DNA of 64,000 bases from Pestalotiopsis fici W106-1 (GCF_000516985.1 NW_006917094.1:4295833-4359832); one strand, 5' to 3'. Counted from the stretch's first letter, positions 1 to 13,088 are shown. Notes: generated by a model from the sequence alone, not told the origin. Program-made: numbers and translations.

Positions 1-327
1 CTCAGATCAGAAGAGAGAGCGTAGCCTCGCGTCGTTTTGGTGACACCGAGACGATTGTATGAGTACCTTCATATGTGTTCCTTTTTCTTAGCATTTCTTG
101 GATCCTGCAGGGTTACTTCAATAAGTTACGCAGGCTCATGGAAGTTTTGTGTTTTACGTGTTTCATTCCGCAGCCGGAGATCAAAGGGCGGAACTCACTT
201 GATGCGTTTGCATCGTGAGGCTACAAGTTTTGGCGTTCGGATTCGGAGTTTCAATCTGCTTGTCAATAGAAATATGACTTGTTTCAATGCCTTTCGAGTC
301 CATGGGCATCAATGTCACGCAAAATTC
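1..327. other. window edge, no gene seen
   Basis: This stretch lies 3' of the minus-strand MOSC fusion gene and probably includes its 3' UTR. Open frames here have no recognisable domain and overlap the real gene's antisense. Nothing else is supported. Confidence 0.5.
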
Positions 328-2306
328 TTATATGTGTATACTAATCTTCCCGAGACCTCGACTAACACAACTGAGCAGAGCGTCATCCTTCTCTCCCTCT
401 GGCAGCGCTGAACCCCTGTGTTCTACTCTCCCTTTCTTCAAAGCGACCTTGCACGTGCCACAATTTCCTACTTCACAGCTACTCGCCACTTGTGCGGTAC
501 CGAATTCTCGTCGGAGCACCTCCAAGAGCGTTTCTTCTGCGTCAACCTTGAGCATCTTACTGTCCCGATTCAAGACCTCAACCTCGAACGGGTCGCCGGT
601 CGTGTCAGCGCCAAACGCCTCAAAGTGCACATCGTCCTCAGTAAGGCCAGCTTTCTTGGACGCGACCAGGGCAGCGTCCATGAGTCTACTCGGCCCGCAT
701 ACGTAGGCATGTCCATTCCAGCCGAGCTCGCCGAATATCTTGTCGAGGTCCATCCGCTCGCCACGATCTTTGTGGTACAGCACCACCCGGACGGAGCTGT
801 CCTCGATCTTACCATCCTTATTGGGCGCCGGCTGGCTGAGCGAATCGAGCGTGTCACGAAACGGTATGTCGGAGTCGGAGCGGACCGCGTAGTGGAGCGT
901 CGTGTTCAGGTGTACTTTTTTGAACATGGAGACCATGGACAAGAAGGCAGTGATACCGATGCCACCCGCGATGAAAGTGTGTGTAGAGGATGCAGATGAA
1001 ATCGGGACGCCGCTGGTCAGTTGCGACGAGATGGGCAGTATGGTGCCCTCGGCCGCAACCTGATGCATATATGCCGATCCCCCACGGCTGGGTTCCTCCA
1101 AGGCAATGCCCAGCTCGAAACGGTTCGCGGTGCCCGAGACCACCGAGTAGCTACGCACCAGTCCGCTCGGCAGCTTGAGGCGGGCGTGGGCGCCTAGCAG
1201 GGTGCTCGTGGCGTCGGGATCGGGCTTCTCTGCCTCGAGGATGAAGCTGGCGATTCGGTCCGTCTGTCGCTTCTTTTCGATGATCTTGTAGTTCTTCCAC
1301 TCTTCTGCTGCTTCGGTGGCGGCTCGCTCCTTGCGAGTTGCTGCGGCCTTGGCCTTGGCTACTCTTTTCACTGCAGATTTTTGACCCGTCAACAGGTCGA
1401 GTGGAGATTATTCTCATGAAAGCACCACTCACCAAAAGCGCCTCGTGCCTCATCGCCCATCTCCTCTATGCGACTGAGTTCTTCATTCATCTCGGCGTCG
1501 TCTTGATTCCGGTGGAGGTACTCCTGCAGTCGCTCAATCGTCCACTTGGGGTGTCTGCGCTCGTGGAGCGCAATAGGCATGCCGGCCTCGAGTGGCCCGG
1601 GGCGGAGCACGCGGTAATACCAGCCGGTACGAGAGAGCGTGTAGGTCTGTGGCGCAAAGTTCTTGAGGCGGAATCGGTGGTTCAACTTGAAGCAGGGTTG
1701 TCGCGGCAGCGAGACCTGCAAGAGGAGCCCAGTCTCTGGGTCGCCTACGGAGATCTTTGAGCGATTAGAGAGTTGCGATACGAAATCCGGAATCATGAGG
1801 AGGTTCGATTCTCGTATTTTTCCTCATGGCTGTAAGTAGGAACAGCGCCTAGATACACCCCTTGGGCTCTGTGACTCACCACATCGCCAATGCACACATT
1901 GCGCTCATTCATGTGCGCCGTTACTAGATTCTCACCAAAACCTCCGGGAACAAACCGCGAAGAAGCCTCTGGATATTCAGTCTGCCATTGGGGGTAATGC
2001 GACGAGCAATCTGGCCCCCCCTCTCTTCAGTCAGGAGATTGGTCGCAAGAAACTGGTGAAGAAAAAAAGATGAGCCCATCACTCACAGCCATGAACGGCT
2101 TTATCTCTTCCCCCATGAAACGTAGGATCGTGCTCGTCGCCGTCAATGCCAAGATGATTTACTGTCACCACGCCCTCACATTTCGTCTTGTCGATTCCGG
2201 ATTGAATGGTCAAGCCAGGCATGGTCTTCATTCTACCACTCCGAACTTCAAGGATAATATCCTCCTTGAAAGGAGCGTCGAGATCAATGTCTGCGGCTGG
2301 AGCCAT
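328..2306 (-). CDS. MOSC domain / ferredoxin-reductase-like fusion protein (YiiM-type)
   Basis: Four exons: 2306..2087, 2010..1880, 1754..1433 and 1370..328, all GT-AG and phase-consistent, give 571 aa. The N-terminal MOSC domain (about residues 15-190) shows HGGRDKAVHG near 64-73 and a PCFKL motif with Cys about 138, the usual molybdenum-cofactor Cys context. An HPKWTIERLQ-like three-helix segment follows. After a basic linker comes an oxidoreductase module: an RSYSVVSG flavin motif, a GGIGITAFLSM NAD-binding loop, and a C-terminal plant-type 2Fe-2S cluster (Cys about 523, 528, 531, 559). The layout matches bacterial YiiM, a reductase of N-hydroxylated purines, fused to a phthalate-dioxygenase-reductase-like electron supplier. 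The inferred role is a self-sufficient NAD(P)H-driven reductase of N-hydroxylated compounds. No targeting signal is seen, so it is probably cytosolic. The domains are clear; the substrate is inference. Confidence 0.88.
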
Positions 2307-4110
2307 TGTGTGGTATTCGAAAGTCCTGGGCCACTAATGGGTACAAATGCTTAGTCACTGCCACAAGGACTCACAATTATGATAAGACAAAAAAGAAAAG
2401 AAGAGAGAGTTTACTTCCGAATCCGAAGCATTTAAACTATTTTTAAACGACTAAAAATGGGTCCCTTGCCCGTGAGAGATGATTGGCGCAATAGCTTTGC
2501 CGGCTTTGGCGCCATAATGTCAAAAATATTATTCGTATGACAGGTTGATACTGCTGCTAGTCAAGTATAAGGTAATTACAATATTATAAATTTCCGCGGG
2601 CCACTAGCTCTACAACAGTTGTGGATTCGCTTCATGATAGATTCAGACTGGAATTAAGCTGCTGTTGCTCTGTGTCGCCTCTTAATTTTGCACGCCAGTA
2701 TAAGTAATCATAAAGCTGTAATACTTGCCAGATTTTCCCGAAAATATTGGAATCCTGAAAATTCGGAATAATTCATGTCTCAGTGTTGAGGAAGGAGCTA
2801 CGTTCCTTCCAGACTCTGCGTAAATTCCATATCATTACTTGTAACTCGTAATTATAAGTGCCCATTGGATTGTTCCCGCAAGACACAACACAACCCTCAC
2901 ACTCCATCCTTCAAATACCTGCAACTGATGGACATGATTGTTCTTGTTCTTTCTGAGCTGTAGAGTTCTCGTCCAAAATTCTCTACTTCACACCTTTTAC
3001 GACTCGGCAAGATCTCAACTCTTCACTTGTGTCAGATTGTTCCCCCAATGACTGACGACCTCCTATTGACGGGAGTGGACTTCGCAACCCCGGCAGGAAC
3101 CTGATCATCACTCGTCAAGGATTATTCACTCCTCGATACCGACCCTTGAAAACTCTCATGACTAGAAGCTGCGGTTCTTGGGCCTTACATCTAAGGATTG
3201 TGCATCTTCATCAGTTCCACCCCGTTCTTTCCTTCTTAGCAGTTGACCGGACTGGTATTCTTTACCCTCTCCAAGCCCATTCTTACATACTCTGGACTCT
3301 GGAGCAACATCTTTAATCATTTCTTCAATCTCTCTGATCTAGAATGGATGGATGCCTTGCTCCCGCATTCATCACAACATTCCTCTTCAATATCAGCGAA
3401 CCATTGATTGCTCTTGATCAGCAGTAATCGTTTAAAGAATTCTCCCTGATAATTACAGGTTGATCATTCTTCCCCTTCATTGGACTTTTCAATTCTTGCA
3501 CTGCAAAGAAGCTTCGGCTTGGAGATTCAATCTCGGGACTTCCGCAACTTCCCCAATCGAAACTTGTACTTTCGTTTTTGCCATTTGTCTCTACTAGACT
3601 GGAATGTCACTCTCGATTTCTGCAAACTCACTACCTTCCCACTTCCCAAAAGCAACAACCTCAAACATCCTTCACAGCCTTCAAGTTTTTAGCTTGAATG
3701 CCTCGTGTTCCTACTTATCCGACCTTTCTTCAGACCAGCGAAACAGTAATCATTCTTTGTCATTAACAAATATTCTTGGATCCCCTCGCAGTCTAACATA
3801 ACTGCCAACGGTTCTTGCCCCTGGAGTTGACATCTATCTGGTCCAAGGATCAGATACTCGTCCATTCCCGCTCTTGCATTTGCAACCTTCAAAAACCTGA
3901 CATATTTTACGCGACCTCACCTTTTCCCTTTCAATCCTCACATTCCTTGCCCCATTCAACTCTGTCCATTGCCAAAGCCTGACTTCTTCCAAGTATCGAC
4001 CCTCACCTCGACTCCTCACACTCTCAGCACAACTCTTATACTACCACTTCTCAAGATAGACAGACTCTTGGTCTCTCCGAGTGTTCATGGCCTCGTAGTT
4101 GTTGCTCATT
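2307..4110. other. divergent intergenic region, 1.8 kb
   Basis: Shared upstream region between the minus-strand MOSC gene and the plus-strand SNF2 gene. The right half (about 2900-4110) is pyrimidine-rich with several short open frames, as expected of a long fungal promoter and 5' leader. No RNA gene, repeat or convincing coding region is visible. Confidence 0.5.
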
Positions 4111-7100
4111 ATGGCGACTCCTGGGATACATGGTTACAACCCTCGAGACGAAAACGCCGCGATGACATCAAATGCAGGCCAAGTCAATACAGCTCCAACA
4201 TATCGCAAACAACATGGTTTCGGCCCCGAGTGGCGAGTTGCTCTTGACGAGTTTTTCAAGTCGCAGCCAGGGTCGGTTGTACAAGAGAATTATTGGGAGC
4301 CCAGGTCAATGTCCAGCTCCATCTCGCATGAACAACTCCGTCGTTTCTTCAACGGACATGACATGCCATTTGGTAAAGACAAGTTGCTCTATCGGGAGAA
4401 ATTTGCCTTGTGGGCGATCGATGAAGCCTTGAAAGAGTACCCTTCAGGAATCGTGGACCCTGCCGGAGATATCTTCCAAGGCAAATTTGTCAGCCATCAT
4501 GGTGACAAGGGTAACCGACCAGCATCTGAATGGTATGAAAATACTAATTGCACGAATGGTCAAGGGGGATTTGAATACAAGGTCAGTCTGTTGTCACCCC
4601 TTCTGGAAGTATCCCTCATGGGAGCTCACACAAAGTAATGGAACAGAACTCCAACTCGACAACGAAAGAGCGTGGTGACACTGAGCCGCTACAGAGTCTA
4701 TACGGCGCGGCCCAAGCACTACATTATGCGTCCCCTAACTGTTTAGGCCCCCCAGTTGGACCTGCTGCTACGTATCTGCAGATGGAGAAAGTCGGCACGC
4801 ACGGTACGCAAACAAAATTACATTTTTCTTATCTCAGTCGTCGCGAAAGTCAAGACTAACCTTGAGCTAGGTCAAAGCAGTCTAAGTCTATACAACTCTC
4901 CGTTATTTCCTGAGGTCAAGTACGAAAACGATGCAAGTGCCAATCGATTCAAGGGAATGGCAACTTCAGGTCCGGCATCCGATAGATGGGCAGAGTTGTT
5001 TGCTGTCGGAACTCCTCAGGCTGAGCTGAGACGCCCAAAGCAGACCAAGGGCTTTCTAGATAGCCAAGTCACGGGTATTGTCTGGATCCTCTCCAGGCTT
5101 CTGGGTGAGCTGCCTCAGCTCAAAAGGCTCGAGAATGCCCGCGAAAGAGAAATCCGGAGGAAATTGAGAGGTCCCAAGTACGGTGGCGCAATACTCGCTG
5201 ACTCCATGGGACTCGGCAAGACCTTGACGGCTATCGCCACTATCGAGCTCATGGCAAGCCACAGCCTCAATGTGGACCATGATGAGAAGACGGGAATGCG
5301 TGTGTACAGGCCTATTTTGATTCTTGTGCCCAACCTGGCTGTTGCTGGCCAATGGACAGAAGAAATCTTGCTCAACACTTCGTCCAAGTCAATTCAAAGA
5401 ATTCTTGTCGCTGGGGGAGATGCGTGTCTATTCAGTCAGGATCCCCGTGTTTCCCACTTACCCATTGACTCCTTCAAGGTTTGGCCGCACAGGTACAAGG
5501 ATGTCTGGGATACGGACAGCCCAACGGCAGCCAGAACCATCATCATTAGCCCAATAGATACATGGGCAAAGAGGACACTTTATACCAAGGAGGAGAGCAG
5601 CCGAGAAGACGGCGAAGACTGTGATAAAGAAGGCGATAAAGGCAGCAAGAAGGACAAGCCCAAGAAGTCATGGCATTCCATCTTAACAGCAGAAGGCCGC
5701 GGGTTCTCCATGGTCTGTGTAGACGAAGCTCACAAAGTCAAGAGTACGTCCACGAATGTGCACAAGAGCGTCTCTCTTCTTGAGCGACAGTTCACGCTGC
5801 TGATTACTGCCACCCCATGCACCAATTCCCTGGGCGATTTGCGAGGCTTGGTAGAGCTGCTCTGGAGCTCTGCATTGAAGCAGGTGAACAAAAGCGATGT
5901 GACGAGGGAGGCCCATCAAGACATCGAAACGCTTCCTCAATTGAAGGAGGCTATCCAGGGTCGTCCACTGTACGACGACATGCAACTTCTTGCAGGCTGC
6001 CCTGACTTATTATCGCCTTTGTTGCGACCATATGCCAGCGGACTGGACCCAGATATTGTTTCCACAAGGACTTTTCTGAGGTTCTTTGAATCTTTGGCAA
6101 TGCTAAAGAGAGGACCCGGTTCCTTCCTTTTCGAGGATTTCGAGCAGACGAGGCGAATCCCGCTGGAGGGGTTGTACCCTGGGGTGAAGAGCAGAACCGT
6201 CAATATCGAGTTTGACCCAAGCACAGCAACTGCATACGAATCCAAGCATCTTGAGCTGCTTATCTGGTGTCTGCACAGCCTCAATTACTGGTCTTCGGAA
6301 GCAGAAGACGACATAGACAAGCCAAGTGAGGACTCTGAAGACTGTCCTCGTACTGGCCAGGTACACCGCAAATGGCAAATCGCTTGCTCATCCATGGACG
6401 TCTTCAAACTTGAGACCCTGTTTGATGCCAACGGATATGGCCCGAGGACCAAACCCGTATTACTCATGAGGAATGCGGGTGTTACATTCATTAAGCTCGC
6501 CGACTTCTTACTCGATGCTGATGAACCCGCCCCCAAGACAGCCCTGGATTACTTGAAGCTGGCAATCCGGGGATCGCCGACACTGCGCTACATTCTATAC
6601 GATCTCAAGGAACATGTCTTGAGCAAACGCATTGGGAAAAAGATTAAAAAGGTTCTCATTACTGAGGATGTTCCCATGCTGGCATACTACTATGAACTGG
6701 TCTTGCAGCTCATCGGCATCAACTGCCGCGTTCTGCACTCGGAACTCAGCCCCAGCCAAAGGAAAGAACTGATTGCTGACTTTAACAACGGTGCGATGGA
6801 CTCGGTACAAGTACTGATTCAGATGTACAAGGTTGGATTTGCCGGGACAAATCTGCAAAAGAACTGTTCCCGAGTCATTGTTGCCGCCCAGGCACAGAGT
6901 CTCGCTGTCCAGTGGCAAGCTGCCCACCGCGTAATCCGCGTAGGCCAGACCCAAGTGGTCGATGTCGTCCGAGTAAAAGTCCTCAATTCCTATTATGCTT
7001 TCCGTGAGAGTGAGTCTATTTGCCTTGTTGTGAACATCATGGGGACATTCATACGCTAAACATCAGTACAGGTCAGCAGGTTGCAAAGATTCTGCCAGAG

Positions 7101-8612
7101 CTCAGTGTCCGCGCACAGGGCACGATGAGCCACATCTTAGTTCAGCTTCTGAATAACTTCCAGTACGAAATTGATGAGCTTTGGAATATCGAAGAGGGCC
7201 AAAAGATCCTAGCCAAGGCAGAGACTGATCAGTCAGCCTTCGGAAAAAGGCCCACGAAGAAGAGAAAACTCGGCTTTCACCAGTCAAAGTCCATGTTTAG
7301 AGGAACTCACCAGTCCGATGACCATGAGGATGATTCTGATGGTGACAGTGTATCCTCCAATGACGGTCAGGGCTTGGCTTCAGCTGGACACTTAGCGCGG
7401 GCATCGAGCTGGAACAGAACAACACGCGAATTTCAGGACTTGGACTGGATGCAGACGGCCACATCCAGCCACGCGCAAGACTCAACTTCTCCGAGGACTC
7501 GTTCTACGTACTATTACGAATTCAAAAAGTTTCCAGCACCGTCGAGGGAGTTTTTCAACCATAAGGGTCACTTGAACCAGCGGCTTCTTCGCTTTCGTAA
7601 GGCCGGATATGGCGGACTAGCGCCATCGACTTGGACGATAGCAGATCTCGAAGAACCTGCTATTCTCGAGCGAGCATTAGAGATTGTTCTTCGGGTCATT
7701 TCAGGTTCCAGCCATGTCGAGCTGGTCCCATTCCCCCAGATAGATTTCTCCCGAGTCCCTGATGAGGTTCTCGTCCGAGTCATGAAGGTGATTGCTGCAA
7801 TAAAGGAGGGAAAATCCAACCTTGTCAGTATCATGAACGGAGAAGTGCACTCCTCCGAAGACTCCAAAGACTCCGGAGAAGATGACTCAGCAGACGAAGA
7901 AGAAGACGAAGACGACGACGACTCGGAAGAAGAATGTAAAGAAGACTCTGATGATGCAGAAGAAAAAGAAGAAGACTCCGATAAAGTCAAAGACTTCGAG
8001 GAGGATAAAAAGCTACTCCAAGAGACTACCATCAGCTTTAAGGACGAGCAGTCACCGACTTTGGCGAAGATTCAAAAAGACGAAACCATGAATGATGAGC
8101 TGAAGGACGGTGTGTCACTGAAAGAAGACGTCTTGGTAAAGAAAGAGGACTGTTCGGCCGAGTCGCTTGGCAACTATCATGGCAGCGCAAACTTTCCGCA
8201 GGAGCCTAAGCATGAAGATGATGGAAAAGCATTGATCAAGCAAGAACCGGACATTGCGATCAAGACAGAAGTCAAAACGGAGCCCGATACTGGGTCAGTA
8301 CCGAAAAGGGACTCTGCCACGCTCAACTACACTCAACAAGGCATGGGGACTCGTCTTAGCCCCTACGTTACAAGTCCTGGTACTCTTTCCTCTCCAATTG
8401 ACCTGACAATCGATTTTACAATCGACCTCACGGTCGAGAGCGCGAGAGAAGCACCGAGACCGTCCAGTTTCAGTGTCCAGGCGGCCAATCAACGTGAAAT
8501 CATCAAGATTGAAGATGATGATTCGTTCGAAGTCATCACTATTGACAGTGACTCGAATATTGGCCATGATGATGACGACGACATTATATTTGTTTCTGAG
8601 CGGTGGAATTGA
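4111..8612 (+). CDS. SNF2-family DNA-dependent ATPase with SUMO-motif-rich C-terminus
   Basis: Exons 4111..4581, 4647..4803, 4871..7009 and 7072..8612 give 1435 aa. The start is the ATG at 4111; the frame opens slightly earlier only through a non-ATG codon. Helicase lobe 1 has Walker A ADSMGLGKT (about residue 319; Ser replaces the common Glu of DEMGLGKT), DEAH (about 491) and LLITATP. Lobe 2 has motif VI QAAHRVIRVGQTQ (about 894). The 300-400 residue spacer between the lobes is larger than in compact SNF2 proteins. After lobe 2 come a basic NLS-like RPTKKRKL, an Asp/Glu tract (about 1185-1235), clustered psi-K-x-E motifs (about 1250-1405) and hydrophobic SUMO-interaction-like strings (IDLTIDFTIDLT, VITIDSD, DIIFV). 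The inferred role is nuclear chromatin or DNA-repair translocation, possibly SUMO-regulated. The subfamily is not certain: no RING or chromodomain is seen. Confidence 0.9.
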
Positions 8613-9522
8613 TTTCGGAGAGGTAGAGGGCCATCGAGCAAGTGTTATACGGGGGTTTTCGATTCCTGAAGCGATGGTATTGCACCTGATACATGGGTGG
8701 ACAGTCCGGAAGTTACTCGTGAACATGAACGCGATTGGGTCTTACCTTTGCGGGTATCTCGTAAGAGAGTTTTGCAATGAGAATATTTTTCGCGAAATCA
8801 GTTTCCAACTATAAAGAGTTGCAGTATAGCTAACAAAATATGGTATCAATAATTACCAATTCTCTATTTTTACTGTTTGTGATATGAAACATTTTGCGTT
8901 TGCCAATTTCTGTGATACAACACTCGGGTAAACAAGCAAGGACCTGATTTTGACACTCCTTTTCCGGGCGAGTCAAGATAGATGAGTCTTTCCTGAACCC
9001 GGCATGGGAACCTCGGAGTAATTCATGATGCTTACTCATTGTATGAAGTTGGTAGTAGCCCACTCACCCATTCAATCATGACTCTGATCAGCGCATTGAC
9101 ACACATGAGGTTGGTGTGAGGTTAACCGAGCCCCCGGGCCGGGTACAGATTGTCGATCAGGTTTGGAATGCTCATTGCTCAATTTATGATTGGTCAAATC
9201 GTCGGAGAAACAACCATAATTGTCTGTAAAAAAGAAAACAAATGTTTGCGGAACTTGAACGTTCTATCCAGTCATATTCACATTAACAATAAATGCCTTC
9301 CTAGGTAGTAAGGACTTTCGTACGAAGTGTCAGCCGAGTGACTCTCCTTCTCATATCAGCCGCCTGAAGAAAACACAGAAACCAATGCCTCGTCATTACT
9401 CCTGGACGCCGTTATACCCAATCCCTAGTAGTCGCTTTGACTGAACAGGGAAATATTCTGTCTCAGACATGTGAAAGCAGTCGCGAAAAAGTCGGGGTTT
9501 TCTACCCTTGAGTACAAAGCTT
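8613..9522. other. convergent intergenic region
   Basis: Lies between the 3' ends of the SNF2 and GH76 genes. No domain-bearing frame, RNA gene or repeat is seen. Confidence 0.5.
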
Positions 9523-11078
9523 TTACATGCCCAGACTCATCCAGCCAAACGTGCCAGCAGCTGATGCTAGAATAAGTACCGTCAAGATACCGGCGCCAGC
9601 GCGGTCTCCTTGAGTAATTGGCGTGAGGCTATTGGTGAAGGAATCGCTGTCCTGTCCAGCATTGTAGTTACCTCCACTGGTTCCTCCGGTTGTGTTGGTA
9701 ACTGGTACCTTTGATTCGCCGATGAGGAGTGAAGAGATTGCGCCCAGGACGTTCATGGTCTGGCCGGCGCCAACGCTTCCATCAAAGGTGCCGCTGGCCC
9801 ATCCAAAGCCGCAGGTCCTTCCATTATCACCACCAGTGCACTGCTGAATGCCTGCGGTTGCTGATGTCTTGAGGACTGGTAAGATCTTGTCGGCAGTGTA
9901 CGGCGCGATCTGCGTAATTGTTGACATCCATCGGTGGACGTAACCCTTGAAACTCAGCATATCGGTTGTGCAAGTCATGTGCTCTTCGCATGCAACTTCA
10001 AAGGCAATGTCATTCGGGAAAAAGACGCGGAACGTTCCATCAATGAGGCCGTCGAGTCTTTCCTTCCATGTCTCGTTTCCATTGGTCTAACACACAAGTG
10101 TAAGTATTTCCGCCCATGGTAATGCCATAATCAAAGGAATATGACTCACGTAGTTGTACATGTATGCGGCGCCTAGGAGGTAAACACCGTTGTTGTATGA
10201 GAATTGCGCCTTGTTGATGTCGGTGCAGTTTGTTTCAATGTGAGCACCATCGTAAATGTTGTACTCGTCATCCATGAATCCGACACTGCGCACCCAGTTC
10301 CAAGTTGTCTCGGCCCAATTGGCGTAGGTTTCGTTGTTGGTATAACGAGCGAGGCGAGCCCCCAGATTGAAGAAACAGCCGTTGGCGATACTGTTCTTGT
10401 AGTTGTATCCGTTATTCGAAAAGGGAATCTGCCACCGCAATCCTCCACCGCAAGTATCGTCGTGCCGTCCCGGGTCGGCCTGGGTGTTGAAGACAGCCTG
10501 CGCCAAGGCCAGCCATTGAGGTTGATCCTTTGGAGGGTCTGGAAAGTTCTCTTCGGCAGCAAGCATGGCCGTCATTCCCCAGAAGCCTTGATCGTCATTT
10601 CCGAGGGATGCGGTGACATTGGGAGGCATGTAGTCCTGATTCGGGCCAACCTGCCACAGAAGCGCTTGCGTAACGACATCGTTGTAGGTGCTATCGCCAG
10701 TGAGATGCCAATAATCGATCATGGTGCCCCATAATGCACCACCTTCCCACCAGTAATAATCGCCTGCTGGCGGAGGTCCAGGTAAGATACCAGGCGTTTG
10801 GCCAGACTGATTGCCCTTGTAGTATGTCATGAGATCGGCTGCTAGTGTCCTTGTTGTTGCCTTGATATCATCTGTGGGTCGAAAGACGATTGTGTTAGTG
10901 GGCCAGCCAAGCCGTATTGTACAACGACAAGGAATCTGTTTGGGAAATCATCGCTTGGCAATTACGCAAGCGACCCGAGAATCGAGTACATACCATCAGA
11001 AGCAATAGAATAGGCTGCAGAGACCAGAGGTACACTGAGTAACAGCGCTGAAGCAGCGCGCGAAACGAAGGACGCCAT
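9523..11078 (-). CDS. GH76 family glycosidase, DFG5/DCW1-type (GPI-anchored)
   Basis: Exons 11078..10994, 10871..10150 and 10086..9523 give 456 aa. A signal peptide ([21 protein letters not shown]) is followed by the GH76 six-hairpin fold signatures [21 protein letters not shown] with the catalytic Asp pair, [23 protein letters not shown] and [10 protein letters not shown]. The tail has Thr/Ser/Gly-rich sequence and a C-terminal hydrophobic segment, as expected of a GPI-anchored surface protein. DFG5/DCW1 enzymes are thought to cut the GPI glycan and attach mannoproteins to cell-wall glucan. A paralogue with the same motifs lies at 40.0-41.6 kb; here the YYWWE motif is encoded within one exon. 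Length is typical of the family. Confidence 0.93.
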
Positions 11079-13088
11079 TATTTTGGTCGGTTGTTGGCAA
11101 TGTGGAAAAATGACTGACGTTGGCAAGTACAGCAAAAAGGGAAAACAAAAGTCGTGGGGACGAGAGGAGGAATGCTCAGTAACCGCCGACCATGGACAGT
11201 TGATGATGTCTCAACGAGTGTCGCAGTTGGGGTGATTTCGTTTCCGCGCCGAAACAAAAACCCAACGCTATCAGTACGAGCCAGCGACGGCGTACCAAAT
11301 GACAATCTGGCAGGATCTGTTTGTTTTTGAGGTGTGGATAGTGACGATGAAAGAAAGTCTAGGGTAGGTTGAAGTGGAAGATGGGAAGAGCAAGACGCCA
11401 AGGGGGGGCTCTGGATTGGGTTTTCCTGCAAGATGGATTTGATTGTTGTACCTGTTGACGGAACGATGGGCCTAACTGGGTAACTAACAGAAGGGTGCGG
11501 CAGGCGATGCCGTATGTACATAACAGATGTGTGTGTGTGAATGGATGGCTAGCCACATGAGATGGCTGTGTAGGTACATTCAATATTCCCTCCATGTTCA
11601 TTATTCGATCACTGACTTTTTGGCGCCCAACCATCGGCTTTGGCTGGCCCGGGATTGGACAGTGGCGGCCGCAAACTTGGAGAGGGCATTTGCGTTTCCC
11701 TGATTCAGGTGATGGACCACCGGACCCCCCCCTGTCTACACCAGAAATGACGACAGACGCATCACGTTGCATTACATTTATTTTGCTTGTGTTTGGGTCT
11801 CTGGGGTACATGGGAGCATCAGCAGCAGCAGCATCACGGGGTCCAGTATTGATGGTTATTAGGAATTCCTCTGAATTGGTATATCGCATATAGCACTTGC
11901 CAAGAAATGTTCCCAAGATTCAGATCTTGGATCACCAAACAAACAAGAGGCCCATCACATCATTATTCCCCTCACTACAGAATAAGGTACAGAGCCAAGC
12001 TTCCTCCCGCCATTGCTTGCGTGTTAAATCCTCTGGGGGTGGAATCACGCCAAGACGTCTGGTGCCCGGCTGGGCGGTCGTGGAGATGGGGAGATTGCCA
12101 AGGCGGCTGTTGTCAAGCATGTTCCCAATTTTTCCCCAAGCTCAGAGGGTCCGGGGGTGAAGTTGCAAGAAAAACAGCAGAAAACAGTGGACTCTGGGGG
12201 CGGTTACTTACTGATTAGACGCCAGATCACAGGGCCTTCGAGTTCCAGGCCAGTCGTTGCGCAGGGATCATTGGCCAGGGATGGGACCTCGCTAAGAATA
12301 CTGGTCGGTCCACTCAAACATGCTTAAAAGAGTCAACTAGACACAAACTAGGTGCGCTGTTAAGCTTCATCTCATTTAGACTTTTGTTCGGTGGAGGCGG
12401 TGCACTTCTTAGTCGGCCCAAACGCACCTGAGCACCCGTCAAATTCGTTTTGCAAACAGCCAAACAGCATTTGGTCTTGCTCTTTTCATTAGTAGGTGTG
12501 ACTGCCGCTCATTCCGTACCTACCTACCTACGGAACAAGCGACCGAGGAGACCCTGAAATCTACCTACTTATGCATGTGGTCACTCAATACGAAGGACAA
12601 AAAAAAAAAGTGAGGCCAGTTTACCCGGTCGCTAAGTTTGGCTGTCGTCGCCTGTCGTCAAAAGTATTGACAGGTGACAGCCCTGAGGAAGAGAAAACCG
12701 ACTGACAAAGTGCACATACCCGACTTGTCGGACCATCCCACTCTCCTCTGCATGTCCGAGTAAGACCTATTGAATGACCAACCCCTTCCCCTGGACGATC
12801 TTCCATCTTAGCACATCGAATGAACGAAATACTGGTCAAAGCTACAACATTGCCTCACTTTCTCACTCAGTCCAAGCAGAGTCAAGAACATGGTGAGGTC
12901 GTCCATTTGATACGCATGAGAATCGCCTGCTTTTGAGGTTCCAGCTTTTAGCGCATCCGGACGCCTATGCATCACTAAACTCAACTACGACGAACCCTGG
13001 CATAAGTCCAAATCTCAATAGCATAAAGGCATCACTACCAGGGACTACACATTATCTGTGTGTGCCGCTTGGAATGATTCCATCAAGC
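11079..13088. other. intergenic region, 2 kb, no gene supported
   Basis: Upstream of the GH76 gene and downstream of the MFS gene. A 185-codon minus frame at 11359-11916 lacks an ATG start at its head and has no domain. A TACCTACC-type run sits at 12517-12531. Nothing else is identified. Confidence 0.5.
12517..12531. repeat. (TACC/CTAC) tandem motif
   Basis: TACC repeats about three and a half times, and a further CTACCTACTT sits at 12561. Similar TACCTA runs occur in other intergenic regions of this window (44214-44229, and the reverse complement near 57780-57850). The function is unknown. Confidence 0.6.

Noticed and set aside
7568..8032. Ser-rich minus-strand frame of 154 codons
   Set aside because: It is the antisense shadow of the SNF2 protein's Asp/Glu tract.
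11359..11916. 185-codon minus-strand frame upstream of the first GH76 gene
   Set aside because: No ATG at its head, no domain, and low-complexity composition; more likely leader or promoter.
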